Shown here piece after piece: positions 9,776 to 19,148 of a stretch of DNA of 64,000 nucleotides. The translations under genes were made by a program, and so were the position numbers. Positions within the stretch are counted from its first letter, which is position 1, and the number at the start of each line of letters is the position of its first letter. The notes beneath the pieces are model-generated. The model ran no database searches and was not told where the DNA came from. It saw nothing but the letters and a program-made list of their open reading frames with translations. The stretch comes from Stenotrophomonas oahuensis (GTDB lineage: Bacteria > Pseudomonadota > Gammaproteobacteria > Xanthomonadales > Xanthomonadaceae): NCBI RefSeq assembly GCF_031834595.1, contig NZ_CP115541.1, positions 2,102,501-2,166,500 on the forward strand, read 5' to 3'.

Positions 9776-10504
9776 TCAACATTCACCACTCCGCCCCGCC
9801 GCATACAACAACCCCTGCCGCAGGTGCGCCTGGAAATCGCGGTTCCGGTACACCGCCGTGTCATGCCCCAGCCCGGTGTACCAGCTGCGCCCGCCATCAA
9901 ACGCGTGGCACCACGCAATCGGGTGATCAGCCCCCATCGTCCCGCCCTGGTACATGCGCTCATCCACCGTGGCGATCACCTGCACCGTTCCACGCGGGTT
10001 GCTCCGGAAGTTGTACAGCTCATCCCGCACCGGCCAGAACGTGCCCACCGGCTTGCCATCGCGCTCCGGCTGCACCCGGCTGAACTGCAGCCCCTCCGGA
10101 TGATTGCGGAAGTACGCGCCCACCAGCCGCCCGTACCATGGCCAGTCGTACTCGGTATCCGCCGCCGAATGCACGCCAACGAAGCCCCCGCCGGCGCGGA
10201 TGAAACCCTCCATCGCCGCCTGTTGCTCCGCATCCAGCACATCGCCGGTGGTATTGGCGAACACCACCACCTTGTAGCGTGCCAGGTTCGCCGCATTGAA
10301 GTCCGCCGGGTTCTCACTCTGGTCCACCGCCATGCGCTCGCGCCCGGCCAGCAGGCGCAGCGTACTGACCGCTGTGGGAATGGAATCGTGGCGGAACTTC
10401 GCCGTGTGGGTGAAAACCAGTACGCGTTCGGTCGGCGCGGCGATGGCCGCAGGCACGACGGTCAGGCACATGACCAGCAGCAGAGGCAGGACATTCGGGC
10501 GCAT
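9776..10504 (-). CDS. ThuA-domain secreted protein
   Basis: A 243-residue protein with a signal peptide (MRPNVLPLLLVMCLTVVPAAIAA) and a ThuA-like class I glutamine-amidotransferase fold. Family motifs are VLVFTHTAKFRHDSIP, the GGGFVGVHSAADTEYDWPWY core, and the late GRSWYTGLGHDTAVY. ThuA relatives are linked to trehalose or other sugar use, but the enzymatic activity is not settled. The lack of sugar transport genes nearby leaves the role open. The start at 10504 is chosen because the signal peptide begins there; the frame stays open further upstream. It overlaps the fadL terminator region tail to tail. Confidence 0.82.
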   Translation of the reverse strand: MRPNVLPLLLVMCLTVVPAAIAAPTERVLVFTHTAKFRHDSIPTAVSTLRLLAGRERMAVDQSENPADFNAANLARYKVVVFANTTGDVLDAEQQAAMEGFIRAGGGFVGVHSAADTEYDWPWYGRLVGAYFRNHPEGLQFSRVQPERDGKPVGTFWPVRDELYNFRSNPRGTVQVIATVDERMYQGGTMGADHPIAWCHAFDGGRSWYTGLGHDTAVYRNRDFQAHLRQGLLYAAGRSGEC

Positions 10505-10608
10505 GGGCCGATCATGCCACAGCCGCGTACAATCGCCCCTCACCGTGCGCCCGGCCATACCCGCGCGCGGCGCACGGACCGCTCGATGCTTCATGACAAG
10601 GAAACCGC

Positions 10609-11256
10609 ATGTCGTCTGTTCTGCTTCGCACCACTTTGGCCCTGGGCCTGTCTGCCATCGCCGCCCCGGCCTTCGCCGCCGGCGACTTCGCTGCCTGCTT
10701 CACCCTGACCCCGGGCGTGTCCTGGTCCAACGGCAGTGAAACCCTGTCCATCAGCGAGGCCACCGTGGCCGGCGAGTCCGCGCTGGCCGTGACCACCTCC
10801 GGTGGCGGCGTCAGCAGCGCTACCGTGCACGACCGCAGCGGCCGCCAGCTGCTTGCCGAGATCCGTTACGGCATTGCCGCCTGGGGCGGCGACGCCGCCG
10901 CGCCGGTAATGACCGACACCTTTGACCCGGCACCGACCTTCCCGGCCACCGCCAAGCCCGGAGAGCGTTTCACCGTCACCGGCAAGGGCGAGCGTACGAA
11001 CCACGCGCAGGACACCGTCACCGATCTCGAGTTCGACGGGTTCTCCGACTACACGTTCGTCGGCTATGAAGACCTGGACGTGGAGATCGACTTCAAGCCG
11101 CGCACCTTCGCCAACACCTGCCACCTCACCACGACCTTTGAAGATGGCCGTGCCGAGGTCTGGTATGCCCCAGGCTTTGGCCGCATCAAGTTCCAGCGCT
11201 ACAGTGGCGACAGCCTGCTGATGAGCGACGAGATCAGCAGCATCGTCAACGAGTAA
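10609..11256 (+). CDS. Secreted protein of unknown function
   Basis: A 215-residue protein I do not recognise. A signal peptide (MSSVLLRTTLALGLSAIAAPAFA) is followed by a beta-rich body with two cysteines (in FAACF and NTCHL) that could form a disulfide. No catalytic motif is visible. AAGGAA lies 8 nt before the ATG. The next gene, a PnuC-like transporter, starts 16 bp after its stop, so the two are probably cotranscribed, but no functional link is apparent. Confidence 0.75.
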   Translation: MSSVLLRTTLALGLSAIAAPAFAAGDFAACFTLTPGVSWSNGSETLSISEATVAGESALAVTTSGGGVSSATVHDRSGRQLLAEIRYGIAAWGGDAAAPVMTDTFDPAPTFPATAKPGERFTVTGKGERTNHAQDTVTDLEFDGFSDYTFVGYEDLDVEIDFKPRTFANTCHLTTTFEDGRAEVWYAPGFGRIKFQRYSGDSLLMSDEISSIVNE

Positions 11257-11272
11257 GGACTGTCCTGCGCGC

Positions 11273-11848
11273 ATGAACCTCGCCGACCCCAACTTCCAGC
11301 TGGAAATCGCGGCCAACGTCATGGTCGCAGGCTCGATCCTGCTGGCCGGGCGCAACAACGTCCACACCTGGTGGATGGGAATCGTCGGCTGCGCGCTGTT
11401 CGCCCTGGTGTTCGAGCACAACCACCTGTACGCCGACATGGTGCTGCAGTTCTTCTTCATTGCCATCAGCGTGCTCGGCTGGTGGCAGTGGCTGCGCGGC
11501 GACCACGGCGCGCCGCTGCCCATCACCCGGGTGCGTCCGCGCGCCTGGGTGTGGCTGGTCCCGGTGGCGGTGCTGGGCACGTTTGGTTATGGCTGGATGC
11601 TGCATCGGTTGACCGATGCCCATGCGCCGTTTGTGGACTCGGCTGTGCTCGTGCTGAGTGTCATTGCGCAGTTCCTGATGATGCGGCGCAAGCTGGAATC
11701 GTGGTGGGTGTGGCTGCTGGTGAACAGCATTGCCGTGCCGCTGTACTACAGCCGTGGGCTGCATCTGACGTCGATTCTGTATGTCGGGTTCTGGATCAAC
11801 GCGTTGGTGGCGTACCGGCATTGGCGGAAGTTGATGGTGGCTCGGTAA
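11273..11848 (+). CDS. pnuC: PnuC-family nicotinamide riboside/vitamin transporter
   Basis: A 191-residue inner membrane protein with about seven helices. Family signatures are the ADMVLQFFFIAISVLGWWQW segment and RKLESWWVWLLVN near the C-terminal half. PnuC proteins move nicotinamide riboside by facilitated diffusion, with trapping by the NadR kinase; other members carry thiamine or riboflavin. No NAD-salvage or thiamine gene is adjacent and no riboswitch is evident upstream, so the vitamin is not decided. Confidence 0.82.
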   Translation: MNLADPNFQLEIAANVMVAGSILLAGRNNVHTWWMGIVGCALFALVFEHNHLYADMVLQFFFIAISVLGWWQWLRGDHGAPLPITRVRPRAWVWLVPVAVLGTFGYGWMLHRLTDAHAPFVDSAVLVLSVIAQFLMMRRKLESWWVWLLVNSIAVPLYYSRGLHLTSILYVGFWINALVAYRHWRKLMVAR

Positions 11849-11938
11849 CGGTCGCGGTTTTGATCCGGGGTCATGCGTTACCGGGCGTGGAGGATTTCAC
11901 GGCGGTCGTCTGTCGACCGACCCTACCTGGCCACGCCC

Positions 11939-11966
11939 CGTAGTGACACGCCATGCGTGTCATCGA
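11939..11966 (+). repeat. GTAG-type REP (ACACGCCATGCGTGT core)
   Basis: CGTAGTGACACGCCATGCGT and its complementary arm, a second sequence class of GTAG-type REP. It also occurs at 46546, 56193 and elsewhere in this window. Confidence 0.8.
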
Positions 11967-12030
11967 TAGCCCATCCGCAAGCCACGCCGTTGCCGTGGAT
12001 TTTCCCGTGGCCACCGATCACCTGTCGAAG

Positions 12031-12133
12031 GTGGGGCGGGGTGGGTTTGCGGGACCGTAGAAAACATGGATGTTTTCTACGAGCCCCCATGGATGGGTTT
12101 ACGGCGTGTCCCGCAAACCCATCCCGGCCCGCC
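12031..12133. repeat. Long composite inverted repeat
   Basis: An outer inverted repeat, GGGTTTGCGGGAC (12043-12055) against GTCCCGCAAACCC (12108-12120), with GC-rich extensions. It encloses a shorter palindrome CGTAGAAAACATGGATGTTT at 12056-12081. Together they can fold into a hairpin with a side stem. The 11849-12213 gap holds this element and two REPs but no gene. Confidence 0.75.
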
Positions 12134-12180
12134 AAACCAGGAAGGCCGTGAACCGAAGGCTGTTCGCACGAATCCAACAG

Positions 12181-12204
12181 CAGCCGGGCAAGCCCGGCTC
12201 TACG
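12181..12204 (-). repeat. GTAG-type REP (GAGCCGGGCTTGCCCGGCT core)
   Basis: On the minus strand GTAGAGCCGGGCTTGCCCGG, a third REP class, also at 21027 and 34096. It ends 10 bp beyond the putA stop codon. Confidence 0.8.
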
Positions 12205-12213
12205 TGATCGCGA

Positions 12214-15200
12214 TCAATCGCCCAGCGTCAGCAGCGACGCATTACCGCCGGCAGCCGTCGTGTTCACCGTCACCGTCTTCTCGGTAGCGAAACGCAGCAG
12301 GTAGTGCGGGCCGCCGGCCTTCGGACCCGTGCCCGACAGGCCCTGGCCGCCGAACGGCTGCACGCCCACCACCGCGCCGATCTGGTTGCGGTTCACGTAC
12401 ACGTTGCCCACGTTCACCCGCGACGAGATGCGGTCAACCGTTTCATCGATGCGCGAATGCACGCCCAGGGTCAGGCCGTAGCCGGTGGCGTTGATCTGGT
12501 CGATCACCGCGTCCAGCTGATCGCCCTTCCAGCGGATCAGGTGCAGCACCGGTCCGAAGATCTCCTTGTGCAGCTGGTCCAGGCTCTTCAGCTCGTACGC
12601 GCGCGGCGCGAAGAACGTGCCGTGTGCCGCCGCTTCGCTCAGCTCCGCCGCCGCGATCAGGCGCGCTTCCTTCTCCATCCGCACCGTGTGGTCGCGCAGG
12701 ATCTGCAGCGCGTCCGCATCGATCACCGGACCCACGTCGGTCGACAGCAGGCCCGGATCGCCGATCTTCAGCTCCGCCATCGCGCCCGCCAGCATCGTCA
12801 TCACCTTGTCGGCAATGTCGTCCTGCACGAACAGCACGCGTGCCGCCGAGCAGCGCTGGCCCGCCGAAGTGAACGCTGAACCGATCGCATCCTTCACCAG
12901 CTGTTCCGGCAGTGCCGACGAATCGGCAATGAACGCATTCTGGCCGCCCGTTTCCGCAATCAGCACGCCAATCGCCGCATCACGCGCCGCCATCGCACGG
13001 TTGATCGCACGCGCTGTCTCGGTCGAACCGGTGAACGCCACGCCCGCCACGCGCGGGTCGGCGGTCAGCGCCGCACCCACCGTCGCGCCGTCGCCCGGCA
13101 GGAACTGCACCACGCCTTCCGGCACGCCCGCGTCCAGCAGCAGCTTTACCGCGTAGTAGCCAATCAGGTTGGTCTGCTCCGCCGGCTTGGCAATCACGCT
13201 GTTACCCGCAGCCAGCGCCGCAGCCACCTGGCCCAGGAAGATCGCCAGCGGGAAGTTCCACGGGCTGATGCACACGAACACGCCGCGGCCATGCAGCTGC
13301 AGTTCGTTCGATTCGCCGGTCGGGCTCGGCAGCTTTTCGGCATGGCCGAACTGCTCGCGGGCCTGCTTGGCGTAGTAACGCAGGAAGTCCACCGCCTCGC
13401 GCACTTCCGCGATGCTGTCCGGCAGGCTCTTGCCCGCTTCCTTCACGCACAGCGCCATGAACTCCGGCAGGCGTGCTTCCAGCTGATCTGCGGCGTGTTC
13501 CAGGATCGCCGCGCGGCTCGCGGCCGGCGTGCGGTTCCACTGGGGCTGCGCCGCCACTGCGTTCACCAGCGCCTTTTCAACGGTGGCGCTGTCGGCGGCC
13601 TGCCACTGGCCCACCACCTGGCGGTTGTCGGCCGGGTTGATCACGTTGATCTGCGCACCGGTCGGCTGTGCGCCCGGCACCAGCGGCGCTGCCTGCCACG
13701 GCTTCACCGCCGCGTTGAGCTGCTCGGCCAGAGCGCGCAGATCGTTGTCGTTGGCGAGATTGACGCCCATGGAGTTCTTCCTGTCGTGGTTCTGGCTGCG
13801 CAGCAGGTCAACCGGCAGCGGGATTTTCGGGTGCGGAATGGAATCGAACGAAGACACGGCTTCAACCGGATCGCGGATCAGGTCATCAATGGCCACGTCT
13901 TCGTCGGTGATGCGGTTGACGAAGCTCGAGTTTGCGCCGTTTTCCAGCAGGCGGCGCACCAGGTACGGCAGCAGGTCCTCATGCGAGCCCACCGGCGCGT
14001 ACACGCGGCACGGCACGTTCAGACGGTTGGCCGGCACCACTTCGGCATACAGGTCATCGCCCATGCCGTGCAGCTTCTGGTGCTCGTACTGGCCGCCCTT
14101 GGCAATCGCCTTCACCGCCGCGATGGTGTGCGCGTTGTGGGTGGCGAACATCGGGTAGATCGCATCGGCGTGGGTGAACAGCCGCTTCGCGCACGCCAGG
14201 TACGACACGTCGGTGTTCTGCTTGCGGGTGAACACCGGGTAGGCCGGCAGACCGTCGATCTGCGCGCGCTTGATCTCCGCGTCCCAGTACGCGCCCTTGA
14301 CCAGGCGCACCTGCAGGCGGCGGCCGATGCGGCGGGCCAGGTCGGCCAGGTAGTCGATCGTGTACGGGGTGCGCTTCTGGTACGCCTGCACCACCACGCC
14401 GAAACCTTCCCAGCCCACCAGCGAAGCATCGCTCACCACCGCTTCAATGATGTCCAGCGACAGTTCCAGGCGGTCGGTTTCCTCGGCGTCCACCGTGCAA
14501 CCAATGCCGTACGACTTGGCCAGCTGCGCCAGTTCCAGCACGCCCGGCACCAGGTCGGCCATCACGCGCGCGCGCTTGGCGTGCTCGTAGCGCGGGTACA
14601 GCGCCGACAGCTTGATCGAGATGCCCGGGGCCGAGTTCACGTCGCCGTCCGGACGGCCGCCACGGGCCTTGTGGTCGCCACCGATGGAGTGGATCGCGCG
14701 GCGGTAGTCTTCCAGGTAACGCTTGGCGTCCTTCATGGTCAGCGCGCCTTCGCCGAGCATGTCGAACGAATAGCGGTAGCTGGCGTTGTCACCCTTGTGC
14801 GAGCGCGACAGCGCTTCGTCAATGGTGCGGCCCATCACGAACTGATGGCCCATGATCTTCATCGCCTGACGCACGGCCAGACGCACCACCGGCTCGCCCA
14901 CGCGGCCCATCAGGCGCGCGAACGCGCCCGGCACGTCGGCGCGGGTGGCGTCGTTGATGTTGACGATGTGGCCGGTGAGCATCAGGCCCCAGGTGGAGGC
15001 ATTGACCAGCACCGAATCGCTGCCGCCCAGATGCTTCTTCCAGTCGGCCTCGCCCAGCTTGTCGCGAATGAGCTTGTCAGCGGTGTCCTGGTCCGGAATG
15101 CGCAGCAGGGCTTCGGCCACGCACATCAGCAGCACGCCTTCCTCGCTGCCCAGGTCGTACTGGCGCATGAAGGCTTCGATCGCCCCCTGGTCCTTGGCGC

Positions 15201-15438
15201 GCACGCGCACCCGGGCCACCAGGTCGGCGGCGGTGGCCTGCACCTGGGCCTGCTCGTCGGCCGGCAGACGCGCCTGGGCGAGCAGCTCGGTGACGTGACT
15301 GGCCTCATCCTTCATCCAGGCATCGGTAATTGCCTGGCGGAACGGGTTGGGCACGGGCGGCAGCTCGGGGCTGAGCAGGGCCGGGCGGGAAGCAGCAGCG
15401 GCGGCCGCTGCGGGGGGATGGGCGGAAGGTGCGGTCAT
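12214..15438 (-). CDS. putA: Bifunctional proline dehydrogenase / L-glutamate-gamma-semialdehyde dehydrogenase PutA
   Basis: A 1074-residue enzyme that oxidises proline to glutamate in two steps. The N-terminal arm and FAD-dependent PRODH barrel occupy about 40-480, with motifs such as the GxxVDAEETDRLELSLDI region, LVKGAYWDAEIKRAQ and the later RLLENGANSSFVN. The aldehyde dehydrogenase occupies about 560-1050, with general-base Glu in AETGGQN and catalytic Cys863 in GQRCSAAR. E. coli PutA (about 1320 residues) has an N-terminal ribbon-helix-helix repressor domain; none is present here, so this is the shorter, non-autoregulatory type. The N-terminus is Ala/Pro-rich. On the minus strand a TAAAAT box at 15466-15471 is a candidate -10 element. 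The gene stands alone. Confidence 0.96.
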   Translation of the reverse strand: MTAPSAHPPAAAAAAASRPALLSPELPPVPNPFRQAITDAWMKDEASHVTELLAQARLPADEQAQVQATAADLVARVRVRAKDQGAIEAFMRQYDLGSEEGVLLMCVAEALLRIPDQDTADKLIRDKLGEADWKKHLGGSDSVLVNASTWGLMLTGHIVNINDATRADVPGAFARLMGRVGEPVVRLAVRQAMKIMGHQFVMGRTIDEALSRSHKGDNASYRYSFDMLGEGALTMKDAKRYLEDYRRAIHSIGGDHKARGGRPDGDVNSAPGISIKLSALYPRYEHAKRARVMADLVPGVLELAQLAKSYGIGCTVDAEETDRLELSLDIIEAVVSDASLVGWEGFGVVVQAYQKRTPYTIDYLADLARRIGRRLQVRLVKGAYWDAEIKRAQIDGLPAYPVFTRKQNTDVSYLACAKRLFTHADAIYPMFATHNAHTIAAVKAIAKGGQYEHQKLHGMGDDLYAEVVPANRLNVPCRVYAPVGSHEDLLPYLVRRLLENGANSSFVNRITDEDVAIDDLIRDPVEAVSSFDSIPHPKIPLPVDLLRSQNHDRKNSMGVNLANDNDLRALAEQLNAAVKPWQAAPLVPGAQPTGAQINVINPADNRQVVGQWQAADSATVEKALVNAVAAQPQWNRTPAASRAAILEHAADQLEARLPEFMALCVKEAGKSLPDSIAEVREAVDFLRYYAKQAREQFGHAEKLPSPTGESNELQLHGRGVFVCISPWNFPLAIFLGQVAAALAAGNSVIAKPAEQTNLIGYYAVKLLLDAGVPEGVVQFLPGDGATVGAALTADPRVAGVAFTGSTETARAINRAMAARDAAIGVLIAETGGQNAFIADSSALPEQLVKDAIGSAFTSAGQRCSAARVLFVQDDIADKVMTMLAGAMAELKIGDPGLLSTDVGPVIDADALQILRDHTVRMEKEARLIAAAELSEAAAHGTFFAPRAYELKSLDQLHKEIFGPVLHLIRWKGDQLDAVIDQINATGYGLTLGVHSRIDETVDRISSRVNVGNVYVNRNQIGAVVGVQPFGGQGLSGTGPKAGGPHYLLRFATEKTVTVNTTAAGGNASLLTLGD

Positions 15439-15799
15439 GCCGGAAGGCTCGTGGAGAACTTGACCATTTTATGCGTTTTTTCGCCCCCGCAACATCTCCC
15501 CCGGGCCCCTTCCCATCCGCCGCATAGCCTTTCATAGAGGGGGATTTGGCCGATTCCGACAGTCCGTCAGGAACTGTGCTGAATTCGGCAAAACGGTTGC
15601 CGAGGTCATGCTGTGTTGCAACATTGCTGAAAATGTGAATGGACCCTTGCGGCTCGCGCGAGAGCAGGGCTACCATCGAGACGCGTCCCCCACGGGCGCT
15701 CGATACCGGCGCGTGTGGAGGCCCTGCCTGCACCCGACGTCCAGAAGGCTTGCTCGCGGCCAGCGATGGCTGCAACCGACGACGCTAAGGGTCTAGGCA
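15439..15799. other. Intergenic region between divergent putA and coxB
   Basis: 361 bp without a supportable gene. It holds the leftward putA promoter region (TAAAAT on the minus strand at 15466-15471) and the rightward promoter region of the cytochrome oxidase cluster, where TTGCAA near 15613 is a possible -35 box. No terminator or known riboswitch fold was recognised. Confidence 0.5.
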
Positions 15800-16723
15800 A
15801 TGAAGCAACGCAGAAAGTGGGGTACGACGTTTGCAAAGGCAGTGGGGTTCGGGGGCGCGTTGAGCGCACCGGTATTGGCGTTGGCCCAGTCGGCCGACCC
15901 CAAGCCGTGGCAGCTGAACATGGGCAAGGGGGTCACCCAGAGCTCGCGGCTGGCCTGGGAATCCAACATGTTTTCCCTGTGGGTATGCACCATCATCGGC
16001 GTGCTGGTCTTCGGCGCGATGGGCTACGCCATCTTCAAATTCCGCAAGTCCAAGGGCGCGGTCGCTGCCACCTTCAGCCACAACACCAAGGCCGAGATCA
16101 TCTGGACGGTGATTCCCGTGCTGATCCTGGTGGTGATGGCGTGGCCGGCCACGGCCAACCTGATCAAGTTCTACGACACCCGTGATTCGGAAATGACCGT
16201 CAAGGTCACCGGTTACCAGTGGATGTGGAAGTACGAATACCTGGGCCAGGACGTCGCTTTCACCAGCCGCCTGGACCGTGAATCCGACCGCGTCCGCCAG
16301 AGCGGGCAGGTGCCGGACCGCAACAGCCACCCGCATTACCTGCTGGATGTCGACAACCGTCTGGTGCTGCCGGTCGACACCAAGGTGCGCTTCGTCATCA
16401 CCTCCGACGACGTGATCCACGCGTGGTGGGTGCCCGCGCTGGGCTGGAAGCAGGACGCCATTCCGGGCTTCATCAACGAAGCCTGGACCAACATCGAGCA
16501 GGTCGGCGTGTATCGCGGGCAATGCGCGGAGTTGTGCGGCAAGGACCATGGGTTCATGCCGATCGTGGTGGAGGCGGTGTCCAAAGAAGACTTCCAGAAG
16601 TGGTTGGCGGAGAAGCGGCCCAAGGCGGCGGAACCCGCGCCAGCGACAGCACCGGCAGCACCGGCCGAAGCGCCCGTGCCGGCAGAAGCGCCGGCCCCGG
16701 CACCGGCCCCGGAAAAAGTCTGA
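15800..16723 (+). CDS. coxB: Cytochrome c oxidase subunit II (CuA subunit)
   Basis: A 307-residue subunit of the aa3-type oxidase. A signal peptide (to about residue 30) and two transmembrane helices (about 55-78 and 95-115) precede a periplasmic cupredoxin domain. The CuA ligands are visible: His in SDDVIHAWWVP and the GQCAELCGKDHGFM segment with two Cys, Glu, His and Met. It receives electrons from cytochrome c. The C-terminus (about 278-307) is a Pro/Ala/Glu repeat tail, without a haem-binding CxxCH motif, so it is not a caa3 fusion. It is the first gene of the cluster through coxC. Confidence 0.96.
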   Translation: MKQRRKWGTTFAKAVGFGGALSAPVLALAQSADPKPWQLNMGKGVTQSSRLAWESNMFSLWVCTIIGVLVFGAMGYAIFKFRKSKGAVAATFSHNTKAEIIWTVIPVLILVVMAWPATANLIKFYDTRDSEMTVKVTGYQWMWKYEYLGQDVAFTSRLDRESDRVRQSGQVPDRNSHPHYLLDVDNRLVLPVDTKVRFVITSDDVIHAWWVPALGWKQDAIPGFINEAWTNIEQVGVYRGQCAELCGKDHGFMPIVVEAVSKEDFQKWLAEKRPKAAEPAPATAPAAPAEAPVPAEAPAPAPAPEKV

Positions 16724-16787
16724 CTTCCCATCGCGCGCGCCGCACGGCGCGCGTCGCTACCAGCGGAACCAATGAGGTGTAGTGGCA

Positions 16788-18398
16788 ATGGCGCATACCG
16801 CAGTTGATCACGACGGGCATCACGGTCATCAACAGGGCTTCTTCGAGCGTTGGTTGTTCTCGACCAACCACAAGGACATCGGCACCCTGTATCTGATTTT
16901 CAGCTTCATCATGTTCATCATCGGCGCGGCGATGAGCGTCATCATCCGCGCCGAGCTGATGCAGCCTGGGCTGCAGTTCGTCAAGCCGGAAACCTTCAAC
17001 CAGCTCACCACCGTGCATGCACTGGTGATGATCTTCGGCGGTGTCATGCCGGCCTTCGTCGGCCTCGCCAACTGGATGGTGCCGCTGCAGATCGGCGCGC
17101 CGGACATGGCCCTGCCGCGCATGAACAACTGGTCGTTCTGGTTGCTGCCGGTGGCCTTCAGCCTGCTGCTGATGACCTTCCTGCTGCCCGGCGGCGCACC
17201 CGCCGGTGGTTGGACCCTGTACCCGCCACTGTCGCTGCAGGGCGGCTACAACGTCGCCTTCACCGTGTTCGCCATCCATGTGGCGGGCATCAGTTCGATC
17301 ATGGGCGCGATCAACATCATCGCCACCGTGCTCAACATGCGCGCGCCCGGCATCGACCTGCTGAAGATGCCGATCTTCTGCTGGGCCTGGCTGATCACCG
17401 CCTTCCTGCTGATCGCGGTGATGCCGGTGCTGGCCGGTGCGGTCACCATGCTGCTTACCGACAAGTTCTTCGGCACCAGCTTCTTCAATGCCGCCGGTGG
17501 CGGTGACCCGGTGATGTTCCAGCACATCTTCTGGTTCTTCGGTCACCCCGAGGTGTACATCATGATCCTGCCCGCCTTCGGCGTGGTCAGCGAGATCATT
17601 CCCACCTTCAGCCGCAAGCCGCTGTTCGGCTACCAGGCCATGGTCTACGCCATCGCCGCCATCGCCTTCCTGTCGTTCATCGTGTGGGCGCATCACATGT
17701 TCACGGTGGGCATGCCGCTGGGGGGCGAGATCTACTTCATGTTCGCCACCATGCTCATCTCCATTCCCACCGGGGTGAAGGTGTTCAACTGGGTCAGCAC
17801 CATGTGGCGCGGCTCACTCACCTTTGAAGCGCCGATGCTGTGGTCGGTGGCCTTCGTCATCCTGTTCACCATCGGCGGCTTCTCCGGGCTGATGCTGGCC
17901 ATCGTGGTCGCCGACTTCCAGTACCACGACACCTATTTCGTGGTGGCGCACTTCCACTACGTGCTGGTCACCGGCGCGGTGTTCGCGCTGATTGCCGCGG
18001 TGTATTACTGGTGGCCGAAATGGACCGGGCGCATGTACAGCGAGAAGTGGGCCCAGGTGCACTTCTGGTGGACCATTGTGTTCGTCAACCTGCTGTTCTT
18101 CCCGCAGCACTTCCTCGGCCTGGCCGGCATGCCACGCCGCATTCCCGACTACAGCGTCGCCTTCGCGGACTGGAACCTGATCAGCTCGATCGGCGCGTTC
18201 GGCATGTTCGTCACCCCGTTCATGATGGCCGCGATCCTGATCGCCTCGTTGCGCAATGGGGAAAAGGCGGCGGACCGTTCCTGGGAAGGTGCGCGCGGAC
18301 TGGAATGGACGGTGCCGTCACCGGCTCCGGCGCATACCTTCACCGTGCCGCCGGTCATCCGTCCGGGTGATCTGGCCCACGACGACGTCACCCACTGA
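16788..18398 (+). CDS. coxA: Cytochrome c oxidase subunit I
   Basis: A 536-residue, 12-helix catalytic subunit of the haem-copper oxidase. Ligand motifs: TVHALVMIFGG (low-spin haem His), FFGHPEVYIMILPAFG (CuB His and cross-linked Tyr), WAHHMFTVGM (CuB His pair) and VVAHFHYVLVTGA (haem a3 and a ligands). This is a type A oxidase with the E in GHPEVYI. Two starts are possible, GTG at 16782 and ATG at 16788; GAGG at 16774-16777 gives 10-nt spacing for the ATG, which I prefer. It follows coxB by 64 bp. Confidence 0.96.
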   Translation: MAHTAVDHDGHHGHQQGFFERWLFSTNHKDIGTLYLIFSFIMFIIGAAMSVIIRAELMQPGLQFVKPETFNQLTTVHALVMIFGGVMPAFVGLANWMVPLQIGAPDMALPRMNNWSFWLLPVAFSLLLMTFLLPGGAPAGGWTLYPPLSLQGGYNVAFTVFAIHVAGISSIMGAINIIATVLNMRAPGIDLLKMPIFCWAWLITAFLLIAVMPVLAGAVTMLLTDKFFGTSFFNAAGGGDPVMFQHIFWFFGHPEVYIMILPAFGVVSEIIPTFSRKPLFGYQAMVYAIAAIAFLSFIVWAHHMFTVGMPLGGEIYFMFATMLISIPTGVKVFNWVSTMWRGSLTFEAPMLWSVAFVILFTIGGFSGLMLAIVVADFQYHDTYFVVAHFHYVLVTGAVFALIAAVYYWWPKWTGRMYSEKWAQVHFWWTIVFVNLLFFPQHFLGLAGMPRRIPDYSVAFADWNLISSIGAFGMFVTPFMMAAILIASLRNGEKAADRSWEGARGLEWTVPSPAPAHTFTVPPVIRPGDLAHDDVTH

Positions 18399-18406
18399 GG
18401 TTGCCG

Positions 18407-18541
18407 ATGAACACCACGCCTTCCGGATTCGATGACCTGGCCCTGCGCCGCCGCCGCGCCCGTCGTACCGCGATGGTGGTCGGTGCCGTGGCCGTGGCCG
18501 TGTACCTCGGTTTCATTCTGAGCGGGGTGATCGGCCGGTGA
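18407..18541 (+). CDS. 44-residue single-helix protein of the cox cluster
   Basis: A small gene translated as [20 protein letters not shown] followed by a hydrophobic segment and a short polar end. The basic cluster before a single transmembrane helix (about residues 22-40) predicts an inner membrane protein with its N-terminus in the cytoplasm. It begins 9 bp after coxA and its TGA overlaps the GTG start of ctaG (GTGA), a sign of translational coupling. Small single-helix proteins at this position occur in other oxidase operons, so I infer an oxidase assembly or accessory subunit; no specific function is known to me. Confidence 0.75.
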   Translation: MNTTPSGFDDLALRRRRARRTAMVVGAVAVAVYLGFILSGVIGR

Positions 18542-19128
18542 GCGAGGTGCAGCCCGCCAAGACGTCACCCACCGCCGGACTGCCGCGCCTGATCGCGGTG
18601 GTAGTGGCGGTGTTCGTGCTGACGTTCTCGCTGGTGCCGCTGTACCGCATTGCCTGCGAGAAGATCTTCGGCGTGCGTCTGGAGCGTGGGCCCGGCAGCG
18701 ACATGGCCGGCACCGCCGTCGGCAAGCAGCGCACCGTGCGGGTGGAGTTCGACGGCGGCGTCAACTCGCACCTGCCGTGGGCCTTCCATCCCGAACAGCT
18801 GAGCATGGATGTGGTGCCCGGCGAGCTCAACGAAGCGCTGTACTTCGCCCGCAACGACAGCGACCACGCGCTGGTCGGCAGTGCGGTGCCTTCCGTGGCA
18901 CCGGCCAAGGCCTCCGGCTACTTCAGCAAGACCGAATGCTTCTGCTTCACCGCGCAGACCCTGCAGGCGGGTGAAAAGCGCGACATGCCGGTGCGTTTCA
19001 TCGTCGACCCGGATCTTCCGGCCAACGTGACCACCATCACCCTGTCCTACACCTTCTACAAGAACGATGCGCTGAGCGCGCAGCTGGTCGCGGCCCCGCC
19101 GCCGGCCACTGCCCGTTCCGCGCCCTGA
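18538..19128 (+). CDS. ctaG: Cytochrome c oxidase assembly protein CtaG/Cox11
   Basis: A 196-residue copper chaperone for the CuB site. One N-terminal transmembrane helix (about 15-38) anchors a periplasmic immunoglobulin-like domain. The copper motif ECFCF (Cys-x-Cys) is present in the segment [12 protein letters not shown], and the family motif MPVRFIVDP follows. It starts with GTG, overlapping the preceding 44-residue gene by 4 nt. Confidence 0.94.
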   Translation: MSEVQPAKTSPTAGLPRLIAVVVAVFVLTFSLVPLYRIACEKIFGVRLERGPGSDMAGTAVGKQRTVRVEFDGGVNSHLPWAFHPEQLSMDVVPGELNEALYFARNDSDHALVGSAVPSVAPAKASGYFSKTECFCFTAQTLQAGEKRDMPVRFIVDPDLPANVTTITLSYTFYKNDALSAQLVAAPPPATARSAP

Positions 19129-19148
19129 CCGTCTTACGGATACCGACC

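Noticed and set aside
13291..15537. Long plus-strand open frame opposite putA
   Set aside because: It is antisense to PutA, with no recognisable domain.
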